Notes: generated from the sequence alone by a model not told the origin. Counted from the first letter of the stretch, positions 32,330 to 41,954 are shown. The stretch: 64,000 nt of DNA from UBA4416 sp035439445 (GCA_035439445.1 DAORKG010000018.1:1-64000), one strand, 5' to 3'. Numbers and translations: made by a program.

Positions 32330-33166
32330 ATGAATAACACGTATTTAACAAATGGTAAACAATTGAATTTTGATAGGGCTCAGGTAATGGCTATTATCAA
32401 TATTACTCCTGATAGTTTTTATGATGGAGGAAAATTTTCATCTGTTTCGGATATTATAAAAGATGCTGAAATGAAAATTAGTGAAGGAGCTTCTATTATT
32501 GACATTGGAGCAGCTTCTTCTCGTTCCAAAGCCATTTCGGTGAGCGTAAAAGAAGAGATGTTTAGATTAAAAGAACCATTAACTAAGCTTAGGAAGGAGT
32601 TCCCAAAAATGCTTATTTCGGTTGATACCTATTTATCTGAAGTTGCTGATTTTGCTATTGATTTGGGAGCCGATATTATTAATGATATTTCGGGTGGCGA
32701 TTTGGATTCTAATATGATAGATGTTGTTGCTAAACATCAAATTGCCTATGTTTTAATGCATATGCAGGGAACTCCGCAGAATATGCAAGTCAATCCGTTT
32801 TACGAAGATGTAGTGAAAGAGCTAGGTGAATTTTATAGAAATAAAATTGCTTATTGCAAAACAAAAGGATTTGATAAACTTATTATTGATGTAGGTTTTG
32901 GTTTCGGTAAAACCGTAGAACATAATTACGAACTGTTAAAACACTTACATGATTTTACGGAGTTGGGATTTCCTATTTTAGCAGGATTATCACGTAAATC
33001 CATGATTAATAAAGTGATTCATACGTCTCCGGTAACGGCATTAAATGGCACAACGGTTTTAAATACGATTGCCTTACAAAATGGTGCAAAAATTTTAAGA
33101 GTTCACGATGTGAAAGAAGCTAAACAAGCCATCGACTTATTTGAATTTTATAAATCCGTCAATTAA
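32330..33166 (+). CDS. folP: Dihydropteroate synthase
   Basis: DHPS joins pteridine pyrophosphate and p-aminobenzoate in folate synthesis and is the target of sulfonamides. The pterin motif AIINITPDSFYDGG is near residue 22, DIGAASSR (the DIGGxSTRP equivalent) near 60, the SVDTY loop near 102, NDISGG near 120 and GFGKTVEHNYELL near 190. The Pro of the usual STRPG is replaced (SSRSK), which should not remove activity but may alter the sulfonamide loop. The length (278) is normal. It is followed by a strong terminator shared with maeB. Confidence 0.96.
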   Translation: MNNTYLTNGKQLNFDRAQVMAIINITPDSFYDGGKFSSVSDIIKDAEMKISEGASIIDIGAASSRSKAISVSVKEEMFRLKEPLTKLRKEFPKMLISVDTYLSEVADFAIDLGADIINDISGGDLDSNMIDVVAKHQIAYVLMHMQGTPQNMQVNPFYEDVVKELGEFYRNKIAYCKTKGFDKLIIDVGFGFGKTVEHNYELLKHLHDFTELGFPILAGLSRKSMINKVIHTSPVTALNGTTVLNTIALQNGAKILRVHDVKEAKQAIDLFEFYKSVN

Positions 33167-33197
33167 TTATTTCTTAGGATTTACAAATAGTGCAAAA

Positions 33198-33236
33198 TAA
33201 AAGCCCTCATTTGTTTTAAAATGAGGGCTTTTTTTA
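33198..33236. terminator. Bidirectional terminator between folP and maeB
   Basis: AAAAGCCCTCATTT and AAATGAGGGCTTTTTTT arms. Confidence 0.9.
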
Positions 33237-35504
33237 TCGTTTATTTTGAGCGTCAACTACGGCAATGGTAATCATGTTCACAATTTCACGAACCGAACTA
33301 CCCAGTTGTAATACATGTACCGGTTTCTTTAACCCCATTAACACCGGGCCAATAGCCTCGGCACCGCCTAACTCTTGCAATAATTTATAAGCAATATTTC
33401 CTGCTGCTAGATTAGGGAAGATAAAAGTGTTCACGTTTTTATCAACTAATGTACTAAATGGAAATTGTTCTTTTAATAAATCATTATTCACAGCAAAGTT
33501 GGCTTGCACATCACCATCCACAATTAAACCCGGATAGTTTTTGTGTAATAGTTTTGTAGCTTCCTGCATTTTTTTAGGTACATCGCCTTGTGCACTTCCA
33601 AAGTTTGAGTAAGATAACATGGCAATACGCGGAGTAATATTAAATTGTTTTACCGTACTTGCTGTTAAAACGGCGATGTCTGCCAACTGTTGAGCAGTAG
33701 GTTCTGTGTTCATGGTAGTATCCGCAAAAAAGTAAGGTCCTTTTTTTGTTACCATGATATACAATCCTGCAACACGGCTCACACCTTCTTGCACACCAAT
33801 AATATCTAAAGCGGGTTTAATTGGTGCGCCATATTTACGTGTTAATCCCGAAATCATGGCGTCAGCTAAACCTTGTTCCACCATCATAGCACCAAAATAA
33901 TTTCTGTCACGCATTAATTTGCGGGCATCATATTGTGTTAAGCCACGACGTTGTTGTTTATGCCAAAGGATGTCTCCAAATTCTGCTCTTCTAGTTTCTT
34001 CTTCAGATAACCAAGTATCAATAATAGGAGTATCTCCCATATCAATTTGATGTTCCTCAAGTAAAGCTAAAATCTTTTCTTTGTTACCCAATAAAATTGG
34101 TTTTACAATTCCCTCGTCTTTTGCTACTTGAGCTGCTTTTAATATTTTATAAGTATCCGCTTCTGTAAATACAACACGTTTTGGATTTGATTTTGCTTTA
34201 TTAGCAATGCTACGCATTAGTTTATTATCCTTACCTAAACGGTTGTCTAATTCCATTCGGTAAGCATCCCAATCAGTAATAATACGTTTTGCAACTCCGC
34301 TATCTATGGCTGCTTTTGCTACGGCAGAACTCACAATAGAAATTAAACGATTATCTATTGGTTTCGGAATAATATATTCTGTACCAAAAGTTAAGTTCTT
34401 TGAGCCATAAGCTAAGTTTACATAATCAGGAACGCTTTCTTTTGCTAAAGCAGCAATTGCTAGAGCAGCAGCTAATTTCATTTCCTCGTTAATACAAGTT
34501 GCACGAACATCTAAAGCTCCTCTAAAAATAAAAGGGAAACCTAATACGTTATTTACTTGGTTAGGATGATCACTACGACCAGTTGCAATAATAATATCAG
34601 GACGAGCAGCTACAGCTTCTTCGTAACTAATTTCAGGAGTAGGGTTGGCTAAGGCAAATACGATACAGTTTTTTGCCATTGAGCGAACCATTTCTTGAGA
34701 TAAAATGTTTCCTTTTGATAAACCAACAAATACGTCAGCCCCTTTAATAGCCTCTTCTAATGTATTTACTTTAGTGTTATCAGAAGCAAAGAAGGTTTTG
34801 TATTGATCTAGATCAGTTCGGTTTTTATTAATAACACCTTTACTGTCCAGCATTAAAATGTTTTCTTTTTTTACACCAACAGCAATGTACATTTTAGCAC
34901 ATGAGTTAGCGGACGCTCCGGCACCATTTATCACAACTTTAACTTCGCTCATTTTTTTACCGGATAATTCAACGGCATTTAATAAACCGGCAGAAGAAAT
35001 AATGGCCGTACCGTGTTGGTCATCATGCATTAAAGGAATATTTAATTCTTCTTTTAAGCGACGCTCAATTTCAAAACATTCAGGAGCTTTAATATCTTCT
35101 AAGTTAATCCCACCAAAAGTAGGAGCAATGTTTTTTACAGTGTTTACGAACTCATCAATATTTTTAGTGTCAACCTCGATGTCAAACACGTCGATATCTG
35201 CAAAGATTTTAAATAATAAACCTTTACCTTCCATTACTGGTTTTGAGGCTAATGCACCAATATCACCTAAACCCAAAACTGCCGTTCCGTTACTAATTAC
35301 AGCTACTAAATTTCCTTTAGCGGTATATTTATAGGCGTCTTCTTGGTTCTTCTCAATTTCTAAACAGGGTTCTGCAACACCCGGTGAGTATGCTAAGGTT
35401 AAGTCTCTTTGAGTACTATATGGTTTAGTGGGGATAACTTCAATCTTTCCTGGTCTTCCTTGAGAGTGGTAATCAAGGGCGTCTTGTTTTCTAAATTTTG
35501 CCAT
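33234..35504 (-). CDS. maeB: NADP-dependent malic enzyme with phosphotransacetylase-like domain
   Basis: A 756-residue MaeB-type malic enzyme converting malate to pyruvate, CO2 and NADPH. The malic domain (about 15-165) contains LTLAYSPGVAEPC and HDDQHGTAI, the NAD(P) domain (about 165-400) has VVINGAGASANSCAKM, and the C-terminal ~320 residues form a phosphate acetyltransferase-like domain (SNPKRVVFTEADTYKILKA onward) that in E. coli MaeB serves allosteric regulation. Size and order of domains are those of the family. It is monocistronic; the upstream near-consensus box TACATTCG on the minus strand is a possible promoter. Confidence 0.97.
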   Translation of the reverse strand: MAKFRKQDALDYHSQGRPGKIEVIPTKPYSTQRDLTLAYSPGVAEPCLEIEKNQEDAYKYTAKGNLVAVISNGTAVLGLGDIGALASKPVMEGKGLLFKIFADIDVFDIEVDTKNIDEFVNTVKNIAPTFGGINLEDIKAPECFEIERRLKEELNIPLMHDDQHGTAIISSAGLLNAVELSGKKMSEVKVVINGAGASANSCAKMYIAVGVKKENILMLDSKGVINKNRTDLDQYKTFFASDNTKVNTLEEAIKGADVFVGLSKGNILSQEMVRSMAKNCIVFALANPTPEISYEEAVAARPDIIIATGRSDHPNQVNNVLGFPFIFRGALDVRATCINEEMKLAAALAIAALAKESVPDYVNLAYGSKNLTFGTEYIIPKPIDNRLISIVSSAVAKAAIDSGVAKRIITDWDAYRMELDNRLGKDNKLMRSIANKAKSNPKRVVFTEADTYKILKAAQVAKDEGIVKPILLGNKEKILALLEEHQIDMGDTPIIDTWLSEEETRRAEFGDILWHKQQRRGLTQYDARKLMRDRNYFGAMMVEQGLADAMISGLTRKYGAPIKPALDIIGVQEGVSRVAGLYIMVTKKGPYFFADTTMNTEPTAQQLADIAVLTASTVKQFNITPRIAMLSYSNFGSAQGDVPKKMQEATKLLHKNYPGLIVDGDVQANFAVNNDLLKEQFPFSTLVDKNVNTFIFPNLAAGNIAYKLLQELGGAEAIGPVLMGLKKPVHVLQLGSSVREIVNMITIAVVDAQNKR

Positions 35505-35615
35505 AAATGTTAAATTTAAGAGAACGAATGTACTGTTTTTAAGCCAAAAAAGTAAATTATTATTGCGTTAAGATTTGTGATTTTATTCATATCTTGGTAG
35601 TAATTATTAGTTATT

Positions 35616-35661
<46 letters not shown>

Positions 35662-37359
35662 GTGATTCGCTTCTTAATATTTATAAATCTAATATTGGTG
35701 TCTAATTTTTCAATTGGTCAAAACCCTTATTTTGATTTGGTAAAAAGTATTGATGGAATCAGTGGATATGATTCAGGAAAAAAAATTTTAGCAGATGGAT
35801 TAGGAAATATTTATGTTGTAGGTGGTTTTGTTGGAACTGCTGATTTTGATCCAGGGCCAAATACGTTTATTTTAAATTCAAATGGGAACCAAGATGTATT
35901 TGTTGTGAAGTTAGATATTAGTGGTAATTTTTTATGGGCTATTAGCTTTGGAGGAGCAAATGATGATTATGTAAGTGCTATAAAATTAGATAGTAAAAAT
36001 AATATATATATATCAGGCCAGTTTTATGCTTCGGTAGATTTTAACCCAGGAAATAGTATTTACAATCTAACTGCAACTGGGACGACTGCAGGAGATATTT
36101 ATTTATTAAAATTAGATTCAACTGGAGCATTTATTTTTGCAAAAAATTTCGGCGATATTTATACAGATTCTGGTAATGATTTGGAAATTGATGAATTTGG
36201 AAATACTTATTTAATAGGTTATTTTTCAGGAACTGTAGATTTTAACTCAGGTGTCCCCACTTATACGGTTAATTCTACAAATATTAATGGCGATATTTTT
36301 ATATTGAAGTTGGATTCGTCTGGTTCTTTTATTTGGGTAAAAAGTATCGGAGGCATTGGTCATGATCATGCGAACTCCATAGCTCTTGATTTTTCGGGTA
36401 ATATTTATATTTCAGGATTTTACAATAATGTTGTTGATTTTGATCCAGGCTCCAACATTTTTAACTTAACAGCTTCAGGTAATGGTGATGTATTTGTTCT
36501 AAAAATTGATTCATCTGGAAATTTTATTTGGGCTAAAGGTATTGGTGGATCTAATTATGATGATAGTTTTTCATTAAAAACAGATAAATTTGGCGATATT
36601 ATATATTCTGGTATATATGGATTGACGGTTGATTTTGACCCAGGTAATGGTGTTTTTAATATGACTGCAGCAGGTAGTAATGATATATTTATTTCTAAAT
36701 TAACCAGTACTGGAAATTTTGTGTGGGCAAAAAGTATCGGGGGTACTAATTCGGATTTTATTATGTCGATAGAAATTGATTCCACAAATAATATATTTGC
36801 AGGAGGTTATTTTAGAGGAACTTGTGATTTTGATCCAAGTTTAAATTTTTATACTTTAACTTCTTTAGGTGGTTATGACATCTTTTTTTCAAAGTATGAT
36901 TCCATAGGGAATTTTATTTGGGCTAGGAGTTTTGGTGGGACAGTTGATGATTTTATTGGTTCTGTTTTTTTAGATAAAAATGCTAATTTTTTAATTACTG
37001 GTGCATATAATGGGACTGTTGATTTTGATTTTAACTCAGGTGTTTATTATTTAACTTCAACCAATTCTTCCGATATATTTGTCCTTAAAATGAGTTCAAA
37101 TTTTATTACTCAATTTAGTGAAAATATAAATACAAATAATATTCAATTTTACCCAAATCCAAATAATGGAGTATTTACAGTTGATATTAAATCTAAATCT
37201 CAAATTATAATTACAAATGTTCTGGGTCAAGATGTATATAAGAAAATAGTAGATTTTGGAAAACAAAATTTACAAATTTCTGATTTAGAAAATGGAATTT
37301 ATAATTTTACAATAATTAGTGACCTAAAAAAACAAACATTTAAATTCATAAAACAATAA
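35662..37359 (+). CDS. SBBP-repeat beta-propeller protein with T9SS sorting domain
   Basis: A secreted 565-residue protein. After a signal peptide (about 1-19, ending SIGQ), seven repeats of about 60 residues follow, each with a D-F-[DN]-x-G type turn (for example ADFDPGPNTF, VDFNPGNSIY, VDFDPGSNIF) and an SGNF[IL]WAxSxGG segment: an SBBP-type seven-bladed propeller. The last ~75 residues (FYPNPNNGVFTVDI ... FKFIKQ) are a Por-secretion type A sorting domain, so it should be exported by T9SS and attached to the surface. The start is GTG right after a (TTTC)11 tract. It shares an operon with the next gene (2 bp gap). Ligand is unknown. Confidence 0.93.
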   Translation: MIRFLIFINLILVSNFSIGQNPYFDLVKSIDGISGYDSGKKILADGLGNIYVVGGFVGTADFDPGPNTFILNSNGNQDVFVVKLDISGNFLWAISFGGANDDYVSAIKLDSKNNIYISGQFYASVDFNPGNSIYNLTATGTTAGDIYLLKLDSTGAFIFAKNFGDIYTDSGNDLEIDEFGNTYLIGYFSGTVDFNSGVPTYTVNSTNINGDIFILKLDSSGSFIWVKSIGGIGHDHANSIALDFSGNIYISGFYNNVVDFDPGSNIFNLTASGNGDVFVLKIDSSGNFIWAKGIGGSNYDDSFSLKTDKFGDIIYSGIYGLTVDFDPGNGVFNMTAAGSNDIFISKLTSTGNFVWAKSIGGTNSDFIMSIEIDSTNNIFAGGYFRGTCDFDPSLNFYTLTSLGGYDIFFSKYDSIGNFIWARSFGGTVDDFIGSVFLDKNANFLITGAYNGTVDFDFNSGVYYLTSTNSSDIFVLKMSSNFITQFSENINTNNIQFYPNPNNGVFTVDIKSKSQIIITNVLGQDVYKKIVDFGKQNLQISDLENGIYNFTIISDLKKQTFKFIKQ

Positions 37360-37361
37360 AA

Positions 37362-38498
37362 ATGAAAAAAATTTTACTAACCTTTATCTTTATAGCATCA
37401 ATCGTTTCAATAAAAGCTCAAACAACTATTGTAGATAGTATTTATATCGGGGGCATTTACCGTAACTACAGATTGTATGTTCCTGCTATTTACAATGGTT
37501 CAAGTCCAAGACCTTTAATTTTAAATTTACATGGTTATACCAGCAGTGCCAATGCTCAGCAATTGTATAGTAATTTTATGCCTATTGCAGATACGGCAAA
37601 CTTTTTAATGGTATATCCTAATGGTACTTTATTATCAGGGCAGCCGTTTTGGAATGCAGGTATTTCTGGCGCATTGGTTAATGATATAGCCTTTTTAAAT
37701 GCGTTAATAGATTCTTTAGATTTAACCTATAACATTAATTTAAATCGTATTTATAGCACAGGTATGAGTAATGGAGGTTTTATGAGCCACACTTTAGCAT
37801 GCGAATTAAGTAACCGAATTACAGCTATAGCTTCAGTTACAGGTAGTATATTTAATACACAGTATGGGGTTAATTGTCATCCAACTCGTCCAGTTCCCGT
37901 GATGCAAATTAGTGGTACGGCAGATGGCACAGTGCCTTATGCAGGTACTACATCAATGATGCCTATTGATTCTGTTGTTAAATATTGGGTTACAAAAAAT
38001 AATTGTAATCCAACACCGGTTTTTACTAACATGCCAAACATTAATACTGCTGATGGTTGTACAGCAGAGCATTATGTTTATAATAATGGGAATTCAGGTA
38101 GCTCAGTTGAGTTATTTAAAATTATTGGAGGTGCGCATACATGGCCAGGTTTTCCTTTTGGCGGAGTAGGGACAAATTTGGATATCAATGCCTCAAAGGA
38201 GATTTGGAGATTTTTTAATAAATATACTTTATCGACTTTAACTGCGATTAATGAGAATGAAGCTTTGGCTAAATCACTGAGTGTTTATCCTAACCCGGTA
38301 GCCTCAACTTTAAACTTTAATTTAGAAAATGAAAATTTTGTTGCAGTTGAAATAACTGATGTTTTAGGAAAAGTAGTATTGGCAGAAACAACTCAAACAA
38401 AATCTGTATTAGTAGATAAACTAAAATCAGGAATTTATTTTGTATCCGTTAAAACAGAAAGTGGAGCAGAAGCAAAGCTTAAGTTTATTAAAGAGTGA
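37362..38498 (+). CDS. LpqC/feruloyl-esterase-like hydrolase with T9SS sorting domain
   Basis: A secreted alpha/beta hydrolase of the poly(3-hydroxybutyrate) depolymerase/feruloyl esterase group (COG3509). Signal peptide about 1-19; oxyanion segment LILNLHGYTSS near 53; nucleophile Ser in GMSNGG near 136; catalytic Asp in ISGTADGTVPY near 185; His in GGAHTWPG near 260. The last ~75 residues (VYPNPVAS ... LKFIKE) form a type A T9SS sorting domain. It would hydrolyse an extracellular ester, perhaps polysaccharide-linked or polyester; the specific substrate is not deducible. It follows the propeller gene after 2 bp, so both are likely co-expressed. Confidence 0.93.
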   Translation: MKKILLTFIFIASIVSIKAQTTIVDSIYIGGIYRNYRLYVPAIYNGSSPRPLILNLHGYTSSANAQQLYSNFMPIADTANFLMVYPNGTLLSGQPFWNAGISGALVNDIAFLNALIDSLDLTYNINLNRIYSTGMSNGGFMSHTLACELSNRITAIASVTGSIFNTQYGVNCHPTRPVPVMQISGTADGTVPYAGTTSMMPIDSVVKYWVTKNNCNPTPVFTNMPNINTADGCTAEHYVYNNGNSGSSVELFKIIGGAHTWPGFPFGGVGTNLDINASKEIWRFFNKYTLSTLTAINENEALAKSLSVYPNPVASTLNFNLENENFVAVEITDVLGKVVLAETTQTKSVLVDKLKSGIYFVSVKTESGAEAKLKFIKE

Positions 38499-38506
38499 CG
38501 ATAGTC

Positions 38507-38564
38507 ACCCTGAACTAGTTTCAGGGTCTCAGATATGAGATGCTGAAACAAGTTCAGCATGACA
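38507..38564. repeat. Dispersed palindromic element, CTGAAC type
   Basis: GTCACCCTGAACTAGTTTCA and the inverted partner TGAAACAAGTTCAGCATGAC in the space between two convergent genes. A lone half is present at 62400-62425. Confidence 0.75.
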
Positions 38565-38584
38565 CAACAGTAAAACGTTCCAAT

Positions 38585-39604
38585 TTACTTCTTTAAAATA
38601 TCTTTCTTATAGCTTGGTAATAAGGCAACAAAAGTATCTATTGTTTCCTGTAAGTTATTGGTATTTCCTCTTCCTCCAGCGGCATTAATATGTCCTCCAC
38701 CGTTAAAGTATTTACGTGCAAATTGGTTCACGTCAAACTTACCTTTGCTACGGAACGAGATTTTGATTTTCCCTTCACTTTCACTAAAGAATGCACAAAA
38801 TTTAATGCCTTTAATTGAGAATGGATAATTCACGATACCTTCTGTATCACCTTTTTGATGACTGTAATGTTTTAATTCTTTATCAGATAATGAGATGTAA
38901 GCCGTCTGATATTCAGGCATAACAACCATTTTCTCTGTTAAGCAATAACCTAATAATTTCACACGACTTTCGCTGTAGGTATCGTAAATGGAAGTGTGAA
39001 TGTCACTTGGTTTTAGTCCGGTTGCCAATAAATCTGCAAGTATTAAATGAGTTTTAGGTGTAACGCTATCGAAACGGAAAGAGCCTGTGTCAGTCATAAT
39101 TCCGGTATAAATACATTTAGCAATGTCTTGGTCAATTAATTTTTTTCCACCTAAACCAACTATAAATTCATGAACTAATTCACATGTAGAACAAGCTTTT
39201 ACATCATGATACATTAAAGTAGCATAGTTGTCGGGTTGTTGGTGATGGTCAATTAATACTTTTTTAGCGGTTGAATTTTTTAACAATTCACCCAAACCCT
39301 CTAAGCGGGAGTAGTTATTAAAATCAAGTGTAAAAATTAAATCACTTTTAGCAATAATGGTTGCTGCTTTTTTAGCATTCTTGCTATACTCAACAACTTT
39401 TTTATTTCCGGGTAACCAATGCAAAAACTCAGGATAATCATTAGGAGTTATTACAGTTACATTTTTACCAACTTTAATTAAATAATTATAAAGTGCTAAG
39501 GATGATCCCATAGCATCCCCGTCAGGATTATAATGGGTAACAATAACGATGTTATTTGATTTTTTTAATAAAGCCTTAAATTTTGGAAACGTGTCTTTTT
39601 GCAT
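38585..39604 (-). CDS. DHH-family phosphoesterase (NrnA-like)
   Basis: A 339-residue DHH/DHHA1 protein of the bifunctional oligoribonuclease/pAp phosphatase group, degrading nanoRNA or pAp. Metal-binding motifs are THYNPDGDAMGSS near residue 23, TLDFNNYSR near 93 and LIDHHQQPD near 118; the DHHA1 substrate domain ends in GGGHINAAGG near 310. The length fits NrnA. Activity on c-di-AMP-derived pApA is also possible in this family. It stands alone, divergent from ndk. Confidence 0.9.
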   Translation of the reverse strand: MQKDTFPKFKALLKKSNNIVIVTHYNPDGDAMGSSLALYNYLIKVGKNVTVITPNDYPEFLHWLPGNKKVVEYSKNAKKAATIIAKSDLIFTLDFNNYSRLEGLGELLKNSTAKKVLIDHHQQPDNYATLMYHDVKACSTCELVHEFIVGLGGKKLIDQDIAKCIYTGIMTDTGSFRFDSVTPKTHLILADLLATGLKPSDIHTSIYDTYSESRVKLLGYCLTEKMVVMPEYQTAYISLSDKELKHYSHQKGDTEGIVNYPFSIKGIKFCAFFSESEGKIKISFRSKGKFDVNQFARKYFNGGGHINAAGGRGNTNNLQETIDTFVALLPSYKKDILKK

Positions 39605-39670
39605 GATTTAATTTTGTAGCACAAATTTAGGGTATTTTAATTCGAATATTTGATATAAACACAATATTTG

Positions 39671-39678
39671 TATCTTTG
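39671..39678 (+). promoter_or_regulatory. -7 promoter box of ndk
   Basis: TATCTTTG, a perfect box, with TTTG at 39649-39652 (18 bp upstream) as the -33 element. It lies before the chosen ATG. Confidence 0.75.
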
Positions 39679-39696
39679 CAGCCTAAAAAAATAAAA

Positions 39697-40116
39697 ATGG
39701 CAGGAAATATCACATTTACAATGATTAAGCCCGATGCAGTTGAGGCTAACAACATCGGACCAATTTTAGCTAAAATTAACCAATCTGGTTTCAGAATTGT
39801 AGCTATGAAATACATGAAATTAAGCGCTGAAACAGCTGGTAAATTTTATGAAGTTCACAAAGAGCGTCCTTTCTACGGAGAGTTAGTAAGTTATATGAGC
39901 AGTGGACCAATTGTTGCAGCAGTATTGGAAAAAGCTAATGCAGTAGCAGAATACAGAACTTTAATTGGTGCAACTGATCCAACTAAAGCTGAAGAAGGAA
40001 CAATCCGTAAGATGTTTGCTAAGTCAATTGCAGCTAATGCAGTTCATGGTTCTGATAGCGATGAAAATGCTAACATTGAAGCAAATTTCTTTTTCTCTCA
40101 AATCGAGCGTTTCTAA
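39697..40116 (+). CDS. ndk: Nucleoside diphosphate kinase
   Basis: Ndk transfers phosphate between nucleoside tri- and diphosphates. MAGNITFTMIKPDAVEANN opens the chain, ERPFYGELVSYMSSGP follows, and the catalytic His lies in IAANAVHGSDSDENA near residue 117. The length of 139 residues is standard. The start is ATG at 39697; a TTG at 39676 would read through the promoter's -7 box and can be dismissed. A terminator follows. Confidence 0.98.
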   Translation: MAGNITFTMIKPDAVEANNIGPILAKINQSGFRIVAMKYMKLSAETAGKFYEVHKERPFYGELVSYMSSGPIVAAVLEKANAVAEYRTLIGATDPTKAEEGTIRKMFAKSIAANAVHGSDSDENANIEANFFFSQIERF

Positions 40117-40137
40117 TTTATTTGAATGATATATTAT

Positions 40138-40172
40138 AAAAAGGATTCTCCAATCGGTGAATCCTTTTTTTA
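40138..40172 (+). terminator. Terminator of ndk
   Basis: AAAGGATTC and GAATCCTTTTTTT arms, directly downstream of the stop. Confidence 0.85.
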
Positions 40173-40181
40173 TAAATAAAT

Positions 40182-40253
40182 CTGTCAGTTCGAGCGAAGT
40201 CGAGAACAGAAGGTTTATCATTAATAAGCTTTTCGACTTCGCTCGAAGAGACA
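40182..40253. repeat. Dispersed palindromic element, TCGAGCG type
   Basis: TGTCAGTTCGAGCGAAGTCG and its inverted partner CGACTTCGCTCGAAGAGACA. Both ends carry TGTC/GACA. Confidence 0.8.
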
Positions 40254-40275
40254 AAAGAAATAAGTATATTTAATC

Positions 40276-41259
40276 ATGCAATTTCATTTGGGGTTTCAAC
40301 CCGCAATTAGTCAACATAAAATAACGCATCAGGATGGTGTGTTGTTTTTTGGCTCTTGTTTTAGTGAACACATAGCCGGTAAAATGATTGATTTAAAATT
40401 TCATATTAAAACAAATCCCTTAGGTATTGTTTTTAATCCTAAAAGTATAGTTACATCATTATATCGCGTTATTCATAAAAAGTATTTTAAAGAGGAAGAT
40501 GTGTTTGAAAAAGAAGGTTTATGGTATTCTTTAGAAGCACATAGTTCTGTTTATGCAAATTCTCAAAAGGAGCTTTTAAATTCTCTAAATCATCTTATAG
40601 ATGTGTGGAACCAAGAATTGTATCAAGCGAGTTATTTAGTTATTACCTTTGGTTCTGCTTTTGCATATCAGCACAAACAGCAAGAGAAAATAGTGGCTAA
40701 TTGCCATAAATTACCTCAGGCTTTATTTGAAAAAGTTTTATTAGAAAATCATGAAATCATTGTTGATTTTCAAGAGTTGATAGACGAAATACAAACTGTT
40801 AACCCTCATTTAAAATGGATGTTTACAGTATCTCCGGTAAAACATTTACGAGATGGGGTAGTGGAGAATAATTTGAGCAAATCAATATTAATTCAAGCAG
40901 TTCATCAGTTAGTTAAACAAAATACCAACTGTTTTTATTTTCCGGCATACGAGCTCGTTACAGACGACTTGAGAGATTATCGTTTTTATGAATCTGATAT
41001 GGCGCACCCTAATACTCAAGCCATTAATTACGTTTGGAAAAAATTTTCGGAGGTGTATTTTAATGATATAACCAATTCAATAAATGATAGAGTGAAGCAA
41101 ATACATCAGGCATATCATCATCGTTTGTTCAATAAAACAACAGAAACCTCGATGAAGTTTAAACACAACTTTTATCAAAAATGTGTAACACTTCAGGCTG
41201 AATACAATTATTTAGATTTAAGTAAGGAACTACACTATTTTAATACGCTAGAAGATTAA
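40276..41259 (+). CDS. GSCFA-domain protein
   Basis: A 327-residue protein of the GSCFA family, here with FFGSCFSEHIAGK near residue 24, the motif that names the family. GSCFA proteins resemble SGNH-type lipases/esterases: the Ser of GSCF may be the nucleophile and the SDMAHPNTQAINYVW segment near 250 carries a matching Asp-x-x-His. No signal peptide is seen, so it is likely cytoplasmic. Its stop codon overlaps the probable ATT start of the following HAD phosphatase gene, indicating translational coupling. Confidence 0.88.
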   Translation: MQFHLGFQPAISQHKITHQDGVLFFGSCFSEHIAGKMIDLKFHIKTNPLGIVFNPKSIVTSLYRVIHKKYFKEEDVFEKEGLWYSLEAHSSVYANSQKELLNSLNHLIDVWNQELYQASYLVITFGSAFAYQHKQQEKIVANCHKLPQALFEKVLLENHEIIVDFQELIDEIQTVNPHLKWMFTVSPVKHLRDGVVENNLSKSILIQAVHQLVKQNTNCFYFPAYELVTDDLRDYRFYESDMAHPNTQAINYVWKKFSEVYFNDITNSINDRVKQIHQAYHHRLFNKTTETSMKFKHNFYQKCVTLQAEYNYLDLSKELHYFNTLED

Positions 41260-41950
41260 ACAGATTAAACACATATTTTTCGACTTAGACAATACGCTTT
41301 GGGATTTTGAAAAAAACTCCCGAGAAGCACTTCGTCATTTGTTTGAAGAACATAAAATAGATGAAAACTGTCAAACAGATTTTGATACTTTCATCGAAAT
41401 TTACGAAGCTATTAATCACGAATTATGGTATCAATATAGTTTAAAGCAAATAACTAAAGAAGAACTTCGTTACCAAAGGTTTCATAAAGCTTTTTTGCAT
41501 TTTAAATATAATAACTTGCAGTTGGCTCACCACTGGGCAGATGATTATTTAAAAATTTCGCCTTATAAAACGCACTTAATTGATGGAGCGATGGACGTGT
41601 TGATGTATTTGAAAGAAAAATATCAATTACATATTATTACCAATGGTTTTAAAGAAGTTCAGCATATTAAATTAGATTACAGTAATCTAAAACCGTTTTT
41701 TGAACATATTATCATATCTGAAGAACATGGGTTTAATAAACCTGATATTAAAATATTTGATTTAGCTCAACAACTAACTAACGCTCAAAGCCATCAATGT
41801 GTAATGATTGGAGATAATTATGATACTGATATTTTAGGGGCTCTAAATGCAAATTGGAAAGCAATCTATCTATCCAATAGTCAGATGGTAAATGCTAGTG
41901 ATAATTATTTTCAAATTAACAGACTAATTAATCTGAAAGAGTTGTTCTAA
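41255..41950 (+). CDS. YjjG-type HAD hydrolase with apparent ATT start
   Basis: A HAD-superfamily phosphatase of the YjjG (5'-nucleotidase) group, about 230 residues. The catalytic motif FFDLDNTLWDFE, normally within the first 20 residues, is encoded from 41276; motif II is ITNGF, motif III Lys in GFNKPD and motif IV GDNYDTDI. The frame contains no ATG, GTG or TTG between an upstream stop (41249-41251) and this motif; only ATT codons at 41255 and 41264 are possible. Either gives a family-like N-terminus (KQIKHIFFDLDNT). The first overlaps the GSCFA stop by three bases, arguing for translational coupling. A TTG start at 41339 would delete the active site. Confidence 0.85.
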   Translation: MKQIKHIFFDLDNTLWDFEKNSREALRHLFEEHKIDENCQTDFDTFIEIYEAINHELWYQYSLKQITKEELRYQRFHKAFLHFKYNNLQLAHHWADDYLKISPYKTHLIDGAMDVLMYLKEKYQLHIITNGFKEVQHIKLDYSNLKPFFEHIIISEEHGFNKPDIKIFDLAQQLTNAQSHQCVMIGDNYDTDILGALNANWKAIYLSNSQMVNASDNYFQINRLINLKELF

Positions 41951-41954
41951 TTTA

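Noticed and set aside
34858..35334. 158-codon frame opposite maeB
   Set aside because: Antisense shadow of the malic enzyme domains; no promoter or start context.
39676..39696. TTG start of ndk
   Set aside because: Would translate through the -7 box TATCTTTG; the family start is at the ATG at 39697.
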